Position numbers and translations under genes: made by a program | Shown: positions 8,313-16,193 of the stretch, in pieces | Layout: each line of letters starts with the position of its first letter | Numbering within the stretch: position 1 is the first letter of the stretch | Notes under the pieces: generated by a model | Seen by the model: only the letters and a program-made list of their open reading frames with translations | Databases searched by the model: none | Told to the model about the DNA's origin: nothing | Source: [Clostridium] citroniae WAL-17108 | GTDB taxonomy: Bacteria > Bacillota > Clostridia > Lachnospirales > Lachnospiraceae | Assembly: GCF_000233455.1 (NCBI RefSeq) | Contig: NZ_JH376424.1 | Span: 295,019 to 359,018 of the forward strand | DNA length: 64,000 nt | Direction: 5' to 3'

Positions 8313-9647
8313 TTACTCCAACGCTTTAATCTGCTCCTGTATTTCGGCCGCGGCCTGGTCCACCGGAACCTTATCCACCAGGACTCTCTGAAACACATCC
8401 GTCAGCTTAAAGGCAGACCATGCCTTTGCGGCAATCCCTGTATATGGACCGGGGTATCCCTGCCACACAGAATTTTCATTTGAATCTATATACGGAAGAA
8501 TATAAGGGTCGTTATACGTTATATCTGCAAACGCCGGCTGTACCCCATATTTCATCTCATCTACCCATCCGCTGTACCAGTCGTAATTCATATTATACTG
8601 AATTAACTCCTTCGCCAAATCCGGATTTTTTGCATTCTTAAATATGGAGAGATATTGAGGCCCGTTGCAGACCTTTGTTCCGTCTGCTCCGGACGGCATG
8701 TTTGCAACCCCAACATTGGCGGCAAATTCTGCATTATCCGGTTTCTGTAATTCCATTGTCAAGGACGCGGCGTTAAAAATCATAGCCACCTGGCCGCTCA
8801 GGAACGCTGTGTTATTTCCAGCATCGTCCCAGCTGACGGCAGTTGGGGGAACAGATTCGTCTACCAGATATAAATCGCATATCCATTGAAGGGCTTCCAA
8901 TGTCTCCGGTGCGGACAAGGACAGATTTCCTTCCGTATCAAATATATGGCCTCCCAGGCTGAATAGGGCGCTTCTGCCATTGTTTTCTGTATCCGGGCAT
9001 TTTCCATATGTAAATCCCAAGCCATATACACCTTCTACCTTTTCAGTTACATCTTTAGCACATTGACGAACCTCTTCCCATGTGACGGGAGGTTTATCCC
9101 ATCCGGCTTGATTTAAGTAATCTTTGCGGTAAAACATGGCTGCACCGTTAAGGTAGTATGGCACCGCATACAGACCATCATCAAATGTAGCTGCACTTTT
9201 AGCTTTTTCAGATAATGCATGGCCGCTTCCCTCAATTCCATCCACTACGTCACTGATCTCCATCATCAGTCCATTGTCGTAATACTGTCTCAATAAATAC
9301 AATGTCATGAACGCTACATCAGGAACCTCCCCGGATTCCACTGCTGCTGCGTATTTTTCACCAAAGTTGGCATTTGGTATAAACTCTACTTCTACTGTAC
9401 ATTTCCCGGTGGATGTCCCAAATTCCTTCAGACGTTCCGCCAATGCATTATCAGCAGTTTCACTAAAGGATTTTTTGATCCATACCCTGATGTTTGGTTT
9501 GTCTGTCTGGTCCTGCGCAAGTGTACTGTTGCTTTCTGTTTCACTGTTTTTACTATTGTCCGGTTTCGCAGTTTCTTTTGACGAACACCCCGTTAATGAA
9601 CTTACGGTCAGTATAGCTACTGCCGTTAATAATGCCAGTTTATTCAT
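8313..9647 (-). CDS. Extracellular sugar-binding lipoprotein of the ABC importer
   Basis: 444-residue solute-binding protein of the MalE/UgpB class. It has a lipoprotein signal peptide with lipobox SLTGCSS (Cys about residue 21), followed by a polar linker rich in Ser, Asn and Thr, so it is lipid-anchored outside the membrane. The mature domain begins KPNIRVWIKKSF and has the YAVPYYLNGAAMFYRKDYL and WEEVRQCAKDV blocks typical of sugar binders. First gene of the operon; strong AGGAGG before the ATG. The palindromic operator ends about 47 bases upstream of the start codon. Confidence 0.9.
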   Translation of the reverse strand: MNKLALLTAVAILTVSSLTGCSSKETAKPDNSKNSETESNSTLAQDQTDKPNIRVWIKKSFSETADNALAERLKEFGTSTGKCTVEVEFIPNANFGEKYAAAVESGEVPDVAFMTLYLLRQYYDNGLMMEISDVVDGIEGSGHALSEKAKSAATFDDGLYAVPYYLNGAAMFYRKDYLNQAGWDKPPVTWEEVRQCAKDVTEKVEGVYGLGFTYGKCPDTENNGRSALFSLGGHIFDTEGNLSLSAPETLEALQWICDLYLVDESVPPTAVSWDDAGNNTAFLSGQVAMIFNAASLTMELQKPDNAEFAANVGVANMPSGADGTKVCNGPQYLSIFKNAKNPDLAKELIQYNMNYDWYSGWVDEMKYGVQPAFADITYNDPYILPYIDSNENSVWQGYPGPYTGIAAKAWSAFKLTDVFQRVLVDKVPVDQAAAEIQEQIKALE

Positions 9648-9693
9648 TCTTCCTCCTCCTTCATGTTTTAATTATGGAATCACATTTGTGGAA

Positions 9694-9719
9694 TATATGT
9701 GGAAGCGCTTCCACATATA
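9694..9719. promoter_or_regulatory. 26-bp perfect palindrome, probable LacI-family operator / cre-like site
   Basis: All 13 base pairs match, with the core TGTGGAAGCGCTTCCACA and the central CG typical of LacI-family operators. The core also fits the catabolite-response-element pattern TGNAANCGNWNNCW, so CcpA could bind as well as the LacI protein encoded in the operon. It lies 47-72 bases upstream of the binding-protein start codon, where it would overlap the promoter or transcript start. Confidence 0.75.
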
Positions 9720-10072
9720 CTTTAAAAAAATAAGGTGACTTCACCCAATACCCAAACCCCTTAAATATTCACATCATTCTGGCCATATAACAACTAGTGT
9801 GATACATTTGTATATTATACTGATTTTCTCTTATATTCGTAATATGAAATATCTTCGTAATTATAAAGATATTATATATCGAATTATTATTGTTGTCTAT
9901 TGACAATCTATTATATAGTTTATTGTTTTTTTTGTCACATTTGCACACATTGTATTTATAAATCAAGTTCTGTCTTACCCGTTATGCTATGAACTTTTTC
10001 CACTCTTATAAAAATTTCAATATCGATCCTGGTACATATAATTCCCGGATTTTCCCAGAATAATCCACAAAC
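9720..10072. other. AT-rich intergenic region with no supportable gene
   Basis: About 350 very AT-rich bases between the sugar-acid operon and the divergent lysR gene. Visible structure is limited to a short palindrome TTGTCTATTGACAA (9893-9906) and an imperfect direct repeat starting TTCGTAAT (about 9836 and 9854). A 65-codon minus-strand reading frame here is low-complexity (runs of Asn and Ile) and lacks a ribosome site, so it is not called. The promoters for both flanking genes must lie at its ends. Confidence 0.5.
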
Positions 10073-10101
10073 TTGCAATTCGGCTATCCATGCGTTAGAA
10101 T
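10073..10101 (+). promoter_or_regulatory. Predicted promoter of the lysR gene
   Basis: TTGCAA (10073-10078), 17-base spacer, TAGAAT (10096-10101), ending 30 bases before the start codon. Good match to sigma-A spacing; pattern only. Confidence 0.55.
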
Positions 10102-10131
10102 GAAATTAAATTCCCATCATAAGGAGATCAT

Positions 10132-11055
10132 ATGGACACAAGACAGATTGAATATATATTGAAGATAGCGGAAGAAAATAACATTACCCACGCAGCAGCC
10201 AAGCTTTTTATCACCCAGTCCGCCTTAAACCAGCAGCTGATCAAGCTGGAGAATGAATTGGGAACCCCCCTCTTCCACCGTTCCCGTACCAACTGGCACC
10301 TGACAGAAGCCGGTGAGATCTATATCAGGAACGCCAAGGAGATCATGCGCCTGAAGCGGGAAACGTATCAGACCATCCACGATCTGTCAGACGGAAGATG
10401 CGGCCACCTGGCCGTGGGCTTTACCGCCGGAAGGGGGATCAATATGTTTACCCGGGTGTACGGAACCTTTCACCAGCTCTATCCCAATGTGATCATTGAA
10501 CCGGTGGAGGGCATTGTCAAGCAGCTCCAGAAACTGATCTCCATGGGAGATCTGGATCTTGCGTTTCTCACATTAACGGACAAGGACAGGAGCGATGATC
10601 TGTATGAACCGATCTATGACGAGGAGCTGTTCCTGGTGATCCCGGCAGGACATCCCTTGGCCAGCACCCGGCCCGAAGAGGGGGAGGACTATGCCACTAT
10701 GGATATCCGCAGACTTGAGTACGAACCCTTTGTGCTCATGGACCGCCGCTCTACCATGAGTACCATGCTCAACCGCATTTTCGCGGAAGCGGGCTTCAGC
10801 CCCCAGGTATTATTTGAGACAGGCAATAACCATACCATTATTTCCATGATACGGGCCAACATGTGCTGCGGCATCCTGCCCTACTACTATGTAAAGGACC
10901 TGGACCAGGATTTCTGCTGTTTCCACCTGCCCTCCCGCCCAACCTGGCAGTTTACGGCCAGTTACAAAAAGGGCCGCTACCTCAGCCGCCCGGCCCGCAG
11001 CTTCATCGATCTGATGAAGGAGCAGTGGGGAGACAAGATAACGGCCACACAGTGA
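10132..11055 (+). CDS. LysR-family transcriptional regulator
   Basis: 307 residues: winged helix-turn-helix at 1-60 (IEYILKIAEENNITHAAAKL, QSALNQQLIKLENELGTPLF) and a two-lobe effector domain from about residue 90. AAGGAG lies 6 bases before the ATG. Reads towards the aldolase-garR pair and ends 54 bp from the end of the aldolase gene (convergent). Its location beside the galactarate genes and its core-like base composition suggest it senses galactarate or an intermediate and controls these genes (inference); it might instead belong to the divergent sugar-acid operon. Confidence 0.9.
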   Translation: MDTRQIEYILKIAEENNITHAAAKLFITQSALNQQLIKLENELGTPLFHRSRTNWHLTEAGEIYIRNAKEIMRLKRETYQTIHDLSDGRCGHLAVGFTAGRGINMFTRVYGTFHQLYPNVIIEPVEGIVKQLQKLISMGDLDLAFLTLTDKDRSDDLYEPIYDEELFLVIPAGHPLASTRPEEGEDYATMDIRRLEYEPFVLMDRRSTMSTMLNRIFAEAGFSPQVLFETGNNHTIISMIRANMCCGILPYYYVKDLDQDFCCFHLPSRPTWQFTASYKKGRYLSRPARSFIDLMKEQWGDKITATQ

Positions 11056-11109
11056 ACCTTGCCGACTATAATGTAAAGCGGGCATTGCAAAGCCCTTGTG
11101 AAGCAGCCT

Positions 11110-12009
11110 TTAGATCAGGCCGGCAGCTTTCATTTCAGCCTTGATCCTGTCTAATACAGGACCTTCCGGTGTTGCCAGATTGGGCTTATAGGGAAGACCG
11201 ATGTCCCTTCCCCTCAGATTGGCCATATCCTTTGCCGCCACGGGGAAGCTGGCTCCGTCCATGGACAGTCTTACGGGATTCAGCTTAAACTGTGCTTCCA
11301 GGGAACCCTGAAGGTCGCCGGCCACATACTTATTGTAAACATCCACGATCAGCTCAGGCATGAAGTTGGCCGCCGTGCACACGCCGCCCACTGCGCCATG
11401 ACACATGGATGCGTATAACAGGGTGTCCTTTCCGCCAAACACCTTAAAGCCCACATCCCTTGTCCGCCTGATGAACTCAGAGGTCTGGGTGATGTCGCCG
11501 CTGGTATCCTTCATTCCCACAATATTGGGAACTTCATGGGCAAGGCGCTCCACCAGCTTGCCGGACATGGTATAGTTTACCCGGCCCGGATTGTTGTACA
11601 GCAGTACGGGTGTCTCAGGCACTGTTTCGGCAATGGTCTTAAAATGCAGATACAGCTCATCCTCAGTTGGCTTTAAGAACATGGGCTGCAGCACGGAAAT
11701 GCCTGCCGCACCGCACCGCACCGCCATCTGAGCAAGGCGGCAGCACTTTTTGGTGCTGATCGCACCGATTCCAAAATATACAGGTACACGGCCGGCCGCC
11801 TGGTCGATCATAATCTTTAATCCGCGCTCCATCTCATCTTCCTCAATGACATAGAACTCTCCGTTACTGCCAAATGCCAGGATACCCAGTACGCCTCCCT
11901 CGATCACATAGTTAACCTGATCTCTCAGCTTTGCCTCGTCAATAAACTCATTTTCATTGACAGGAGTGAGAATGGGGACAATGACACCCTTGATAAAATC
12001 TGTATTCAT
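11110..12009 (-). CDS. DapA-family aldolase, probable 5-keto-4-deoxyglucarate aldolase
   Basis: 299 residues of the dihydrodipicolinate synthase/NAL superfamily: LAFGSNGEFY near residue 45, the Tyr in VLLYNNPGR and the Schiff-base Lys in IVGMKDTSGD near residue 165. It is 22 bp downstream of garR, so it plausibly cleaves 5-keto-4-deoxyglucarate to pyruvate and tartronate semialdehyde, the GarR substrate, replacing the unrelated GarL (inference). A relative in the superfamily dehydrates the same compound to 2-ketoglutarate semialdehyde, but that reaction would leave garR without a substrate. AGGAG precedes the ATG. Confidence 0.8.
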   Translation of the reverse strand: MNTDFIKGVIVPILTPVNENEFIDEAKLRDQVNYVIEGGVLGILAFGSNGEFYVIEEDEMERGLKIMIDQAAGRVPVYFGIGAISTKKCCRLAQMAVRCGAAGISVLQPMFLKPTEDELYLHFKTIAETVPETPVLLYNNPGRVNYTMSGKLVERLAHEVPNIVGMKDTSGDITQTSEFIRRTRDVGFKVFGGKDTLLYASMCHGAVGGVCTAANFMPELIVDVYNKYVAGDLQGSLEAQFKLNPVRLSMDGASFPVAAKDMANLRGRDIGLPYKPNLATPEGPVLDRIKAEMKAAGLI

Positions 12010-12031
12010 GACGCTTCTCCTTTAGGGGTGA

Positions 12032-12916
12032 TTATGACTCAACTGTGGTATTGGCGATCTTCTCGTAGTACTTAACAATACTGGAGTGGTCTTCCTTCTC
12101 GTAGCCGTCAGCCTTTAAGCCCTGCATGATCTCCATCAGCTGTCCTGTTAAGGGAACCGGGGAACTGATGGCATGGGCTGCGTTCAGCGCGTTGTTCAGG
12201 TCCTTAATGTGCAGTTCAATGCGGAAGCCGGGTTTGAAGTTTCTGCTCAACATCATAGGTGCCTTTGCATCCATAACAGTGGAGCCTGCCAGTCCGCCTC
12301 TGATCGCCTGGTATACTAACTCAGGATCTGTTCCAGCCTTTTTTGCAAAGGTAAGGGCTTCAGATACGGCAGCAATATTGACGGCAACCACGATCTGGTT
12401 AGCCAGCTTGGCAACATTGCCTGAACCCAGCTCACCCACATATACAACAGAGCCGGCCATAACCATGAGCATGTCGTAATACTTGTCAAAGAGTTCCTTT
12501 TTGCCGCCCACCATAACGGACAGGGTACCGTCAATGGCCTTTGGCTCTCCGCCGGAAACAGGTGCATCCAGCATATCGATCCCCAGCTTGGCCAGCTCAG
12601 CGCCGATGGCCTTGCTCTCAGTTGGGTCAATGGAGCTCATGTCAATTACAACTGTTCCTGGCTTTGCGCCTTCTGCAACACCGTTTTCACCCAGTACGGC
12701 AGCACGTACATGAGGGGAGTTGGGAACCATGGTGATCACTACCTCACACTGTTCGGTAACCTCCTTGCCGTTGGCGGCAGCTACAGCGCCGCAGCCTACC
12801 ACCTCGTTCACTGCGTCCTTGTTAAAATCAAAAATAACCAGCTCATAACCAGCTTTTAATAAATTCTTGCTCATTGGCTTTCCCATAATGCCTAATCCGA
12901 TAAAACCTACTTTCAT
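12032..12916 (-). CDS. garR: 2-hydroxy-3-oxopropionate (tartronate semialdehyde) reductase
   Basis: 294 residues, normal family length. Reduces tartronate semialdehyde to D-glycerate with NAD(P)H. The N-terminal Rossmann motif VGFIGLGIMGKPMSKNLL, the substrate loop DMLDAPVSGGEPKAIDGTLS, the catalytic Lys in GNVAKLANQI (near residue 170) and NFKPGFRIELHIKDL all match the E. coli GarR type nearly residue for residue, so the symbol is used. First gene of a two-gene operon with the aldolase; a promoter is visible upstream. Ribosome site GTGAGG before the ATG. Confidence 0.93.
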   Translation of the reverse strand: MKVGFIGLGIMGKPMSKNLLKAGYELVIFDFNKDAVNEVVGCGAVAAANGKEVTEQCEVVITMVPNSPHVRAAVLGENGVAEGAKPGTVVIDMSSIDPTESKAIGAELAKLGIDMLDAPVSGGEPKAIDGTLSVMVGGKKELFDKYYDMLMVMAGSVVYVGELGSGNVAKLANQIVVAVNIAAVSEALTFAKKAGTDPELVYQAIRGGLAGSTVMDAKAPMMLSRNFKPGFRIELHIKDLNNALNAAHAISSPVPLTGQLMEIMQGLKADGYEKEDHSSIVKYYEKIANTTVES

Positions 12917-13017
12917 TTCATTACCTCACCTTTCATTCAATTTGGCCATTCATACCCTTGGCGGACAAGAAGGCGTGTGTGCCCTTGCTGCTGAGGATAT
13001 CCCTGACCTATGACCAC

Positions 13018-13046
13018 ATTATATCTGACCGTTTCTTTTTCTACAA
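13018..13046 (-). promoter_or_regulatory. Predicted promoter of the garR-aldolase operon
   Basis: TTGTAG (13041-13046), 17-base spacer and consensus TATAAT (13018-13023) on the minus strand, giving a leader of about 95 bases before garR. No copy of the garD palindrome is seen near it. Confidence 0.6.
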
Positions 13047-13060
13047 TTGACATTGTAAAT

Positions 13061-13092
13061 AAAAAAGACGGCTTTTTATATACAAGCCGTCC
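13061..13092 (-). terminator. Rho-independent terminator after the PrpR-like regulator
   Basis: On the minus strand GACGGCTT and AAGCCGTC form a stem around a short A/T loop and are followed by TTTTTT. It separates the regulator transcript from the garR promoter. Confidence 0.85.
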
Positions 13093-13174
13093 AGTCTTTC
13101 AAAAAATGATTCAATTATGAAATAGTAATTTCAAATATATTTTAATTTTATTTCATTTCAGTCCCATATCATAC

Positions 13175-15088
13175 TTACTCGATATTATACTTCTTCATCT
13201 TCCTCCAAAGAGTGGCCTTGCTGATTTTCAGGCTTTTTGCAGTGCGTTCCCTGTTTCCGCTGCATTTTGCCAATGCGGTCCGGATCTGTCTCTCCTCCTC
13301 GCTCTGCACAGGTTTTACAAGACCTGCCGGCCGATCTTCCTTTTCATACTCACCGGGAGGGGAGATTTCTTTCGGGGGATACAACTCTTCCAACATGGCA
13401 CGCACCAGGATCTCGTCAATGCTTCTTTTTCCAGCGGTGAGCACCAGACGGTTCATGTAGGAATCCAGCTGGATCCTGTTGCCGGGCCAGCCATATTCCT
13501 TCAGGCACTGGCGTGCTCCCTTTGTCAGCACGTGATATCTGGAATATTGGTCGCAGGACTCTTTTAAAAGGTCTTCGATCAGCTGTTCCAGATCCTCGGG
13601 GCGCTCCCTGAGAGGGGGCACCTGAAGTTTAAGTCCAGACAGCAGATAGAACAGGTCCCTTCTGAACCTGCCTTCCTCCACCATCTCCCAAAGCCTGGTG
13701 TAAGGCAGGGTGCTGGATGCCATGATGCGGATGTGAAAATGCACCGTTCCCGCAACGTCCCTGCTGCTCCCTGTTTTGTAGCGGATCAGCTGGTACAGAC
13801 CATACTGGCTGGACAGGGAGAGATGTTCCACATCTTCCATGTAAATGGTTCCCTCATTGGCCAGAAACACCGCTCCCTTATCGCCAAAGATCATATCATG
13901 CTGCTCTTCCCCGGAAAGGCCGTTGCAGGTGAGGGAAAAAAACGCCCCGTCATTATACAGGCCGGCATTGTGCATACTCTCTGCCATGAGGCGCAGTTCG
14001 CTTCCGGTCTCCCCCAGGATCAGCACCGGCTGCTGGGATTGGGAGTAAAGCCTTGCCAGATGGATACAGTCCTGCATGGGCCTGGAGTTCTGGACCAGGG
14101 ATGAAAAGCTGCCCCTGGCGATCAGGCCGTGATGCTTCAAATGGTTTCCGTCCGCGTGATCCCGCTCTTTTACCGGTCTCTGGCGCTTTACCTTGTGACA
14201 GGTAAGGATGGCGCCTTCCACCTCATCCCCCACCCTGACAGGTGCAAGGATGGCAAACACAGGGGTGCCGTTAGCCTGCATAAAGGAGGAATAGCTTTCA
14301 TCCCGCCCTTCCAGCACCCGGACCAGTTTTCCCTGGTCGATATCCTGGAATACCTGCTCCATCCTCCGGCCTATGATCTGCTCGCCCTCGGGTCCCAGGA
14401 TATCCCTCATCACAGGATTGACCGTGGTAATGACACCATTCCTGTCCATGTTTACCACACCGTTAAAGGAATAATCCAAAAGCGCTTCGATCTGGGCATT
14501 GCTCCTCTTTTCAGCGCCCATGGCAAAGTCCATGCTTTCCGCCATGGCAAATGCCATGCGCAGGGAATCCTCGGTCATGGAAAGAAACAGGGAGGGAAAA
14601 CCGGCTTCCTTTGCCGTGGCCACAGCCACATCCCCGCCGATCATCAGGTCGGCGCCTTCCTCCATGGCCAGCTTGGCCTGTTCTTCCAGTCCAGCCCCGT
14701 TGGATGCAAAGTAAGTGCGCAGCTTGATGTCATAGATGGTCTCAAAATACGTCATATCACAGAACATATTCTTCACACCTACCACGGCAATGATCGGTTT
14801 TGTCTTACCCACGATCTGCTTTGCCTTGACCACCAAAAGGGCCATCTCCTGGGCGGTTGCCACGATCTCCACCACAGGGATATCCGTGTACTGCTTGATA
14901 ATGGAAGCCTGGAGTCCCCTGGCAATGATGATGGTAGCCCCGGCAGCAATGGCGCTTCTGGCCTCCACCACTGCGTTCTCTGTCTGGATCATCCGCATGT
15001 CACTGATGGCGTATTTCTTTTCCTGCAGGATATTGTGGGCCTGGTAAAGCATTTCCTCCCTGGGCACCAGAAGAACGATTTTCCCCAT
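13175..15088 (-). CDS. PrpR-like regulator with a degenerate sigma-54 interaction domain
   Basis: 637 residues. Order: PrpR_N-type sensory domain (1-190), PAS domain (about 200-310, DYSFNGVVNMDRNGVITTVN), AAA+ domain (about 335-560) and a Fis-type helix-turn-helix at the C-terminus (NRERTAKSLKISKATLWRKM). The AAA+ part is damaged: the Walker A position reads LGETGSELR, without the Lys, and the GAFTGA loop is absent, with FGDKGAVFLANEGTIYMED in its place. FRRDLFYLLSGLKLQVPPLRER is retained. By analogy with TyrR-like proteins it probably regulates sigma-70-type promoters rather than activating sigma-54. Presumed target: the neighbouring galactarate genes. GGAGG precedes the ATG. Confidence 0.88.
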   Translation of the reverse strand: MGKIVLLVPREEMLYQAHNILQEKKYAISDMRMIQTENAVVEARSAIAAGATIIIARGLQASIIKQYTDIPVVEIVATAQEMALLVVKAKQIVGKTKPIIAVVGVKNMFCDMTYFETIYDIKLRTYFASNGAGLEEQAKLAMEEGADLMIGGDVAVATAKEAGFPSLFLSMTEDSLRMAFAMAESMDFAMGAEKRSNAQIEALLDYSFNGVVNMDRNGVITTVNPVMRDILGPEGEQIIGRRMEQVFQDIDQGKLVRVLEGRDESYSSFMQANGTPVFAILAPVRVGDEVEGAILTCHKVKRQRPVKERDHADGNHLKHHGLIARGSFSSLVQNSRPMQDCIHLARLYSQSQQPVLILGETGSELRLMAESMHNAGLYNDGAFFSLTCNGLSGEEQHDMIFGDKGAVFLANEGTIYMEDVEHLSLSSQYGLYQLIRYKTGSSRDVAGTVHFHIRIMASSTLPYTRLWEMVEEGRFRRDLFYLLSGLKLQVPPLRERPEDLEQLIEDLLKESCDQYSRYHVLTKGARQCLKEYGWPGNRIQLDSYMNRLVLTAGKRSIDEILVRAMLEELYPPKEISPPGEYEKEDRPAGLVKPVQSEEERQIRTALAKCSGNRERTAKSLKISKATLWRKMKKYNIE

Positions 15089-15098
15089 AAGTCCTCCT

Positions 15099-15977
15099 CT
15101 ACTGCTTCTCCAGTCTTGTCTTCATAAACTCCAGTCCGGCCAGGATCAGGCCGCCCAGAAGGAAGAACAGGATCCTGAACGTGTCAAGACCCATGGGATC
15201 CCTGGGCACGTCCAAGGTTGTGGGTCCCATGGTAATGGCATAAAGTGAGCCTATCATCAGGCCTATGATGGTATAGATGGCCTGGGAGCGGTAGCGCTCA
15301 AGGCACAGCTTGATCAGTTTAATGATCCCCACAATGCCTGTGATGACACCCAGACCAAACACCGCCAGAATGGGCACGTAATTCAGGTTCATATGAAGAA
15401 ATTCTTTTACAGCCCCTATGATGGGTACATAGATACCAAAAATCAGAAGCAGTGTGGAACCGGAAATTCCCGGAAGCACCATGGCGGTGATGGCCACCAT
15501 GGCGGTGATGAACACATAGACGACCAGTCCCAGGGACAGATGTTCCACTGAAACATTGATCCCCTGACCGCCGGCGGGGTTAAAATACGAAATGCAGAAT
15601 ACCAAAGCCATCCCTGCAAAGGTAAAGATCAGATTGCCGTATCTTCCCTTCATGGAATGCCTTTCCTCCCTGATGACCATGGGGATCGCAAACAGGGTCA
15701 GTCCCATAAAGACGGAACTGATTTCATAAATATAATCCTGAAACAGGCCTGAAAGTACCAGGACGGACAGGCAAAAACCCAGAATCCACCCGATCCCCAA
15801 CTTAAAAAGGAAGATAAATGCCTGTTTTCGCCTGGCATTATCCTTTCCCATCAGATCATTAAGCGAATTGATAAACTCATCATAAAACCCAAGCAAAAAG
15901 GCAATGGTTCCCCCAGATACCCCCGGAACGCTGTCCGCCATGGCCATGCAGAACCCTCTGATACCGTTTAAAAGCAC
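15099..15977 (-). CDS. DUF368 membrane protein (PopT-type polyprenyl-phosphate translocase)
   Basis: 292 residues, mostly hydrophobic with about eight to nine membrane segments and the family-defining start GFCMAMADSVPGVSGGTIAF plus a second related repeat VLPGISGSTLLLIFGIYVP, each near a GxSG(G/S)T motif. DUF368 proteins have been reported to return undecaprenyl phosphate across the membrane for reuse in envelope synthesis. Translation starts at GTG (15977), 8 bases after AGGAGG; the ATG one base upstream is followed directly by a stop. It ends 10 bp before the PrpR-like gene and is probably co-transcribed with it, which may be coincidental. Confidence 0.87.
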   Translation of the reverse strand: MLLNGIRGFCMAMADSVPGVSGGTIAFLLGFYDEFINSLNDLMGKDNARRKQAFIFLFKLGIGWILGFCLSVLVLSGLFQDYIYEISSVFMGLTLFAIPMVIREERHSMKGRYGNLIFTFAGMALVFCISYFNPAGGQGINVSVEHLSLGLVVYVFITAMVAITAMVLPGISGSTLLLIFGIYVPIIGAVKEFLHMNLNYVPILAVFGLGVITGIVGIIKLIKLCLERYRSQAIYTIIGLMIGSLYAITMGPTTLDVPRDPMGLDTFRILFFLLGGLILAGLEFMKTRLEKQ

Positions 15978-16133
15978 ATGTATTTCCTCCTGTCGATTTC
16001 TTTCAACAATTATACATGAATTATGGGGAAATTCAAGTAAAATATAAAGTCATCTTATTTCTTTTTCAGCTTTTATGTGGTATCATAGTGCTAATTTATG
16101 CTGGAAACCAACACTAAAAATGTAACCCTGATT

Positions 16134-16175
16134 ATGTAATGCAAAGAATGTAATGCAAAGAATGTAATGCTGAGA
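16134..16175 (+). repeat. 14-bp tandem repeat, three copies
   Basis: Unit ATGTAATGCAAAGA at 16134-16147 and 16148-16161, with a third copy ATGTAATGCTGAGA at 16162-16175, directly upstream of the MBL gene ribosome site. Could be a slippage product or a protein binding array in the leader. Confidence 0.85.
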
Positions 16176-16193
16176 ATGCAAGGAGGTAACATC

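Noticed and set aside
9769-9966. A 65-codon minus-strand frame upstream of the binding-protein gene
   Set aside because: Asn/Ile/Tyr-rich low-complexity peptide from an AT-rich spacer, no ribosome site.
14129-15127. A 332-codon plus-strand frame across the PrpR-like gene
   Set aside because: His/Gly-rich shadow translation with no family features; the opposite strand has clear domains.
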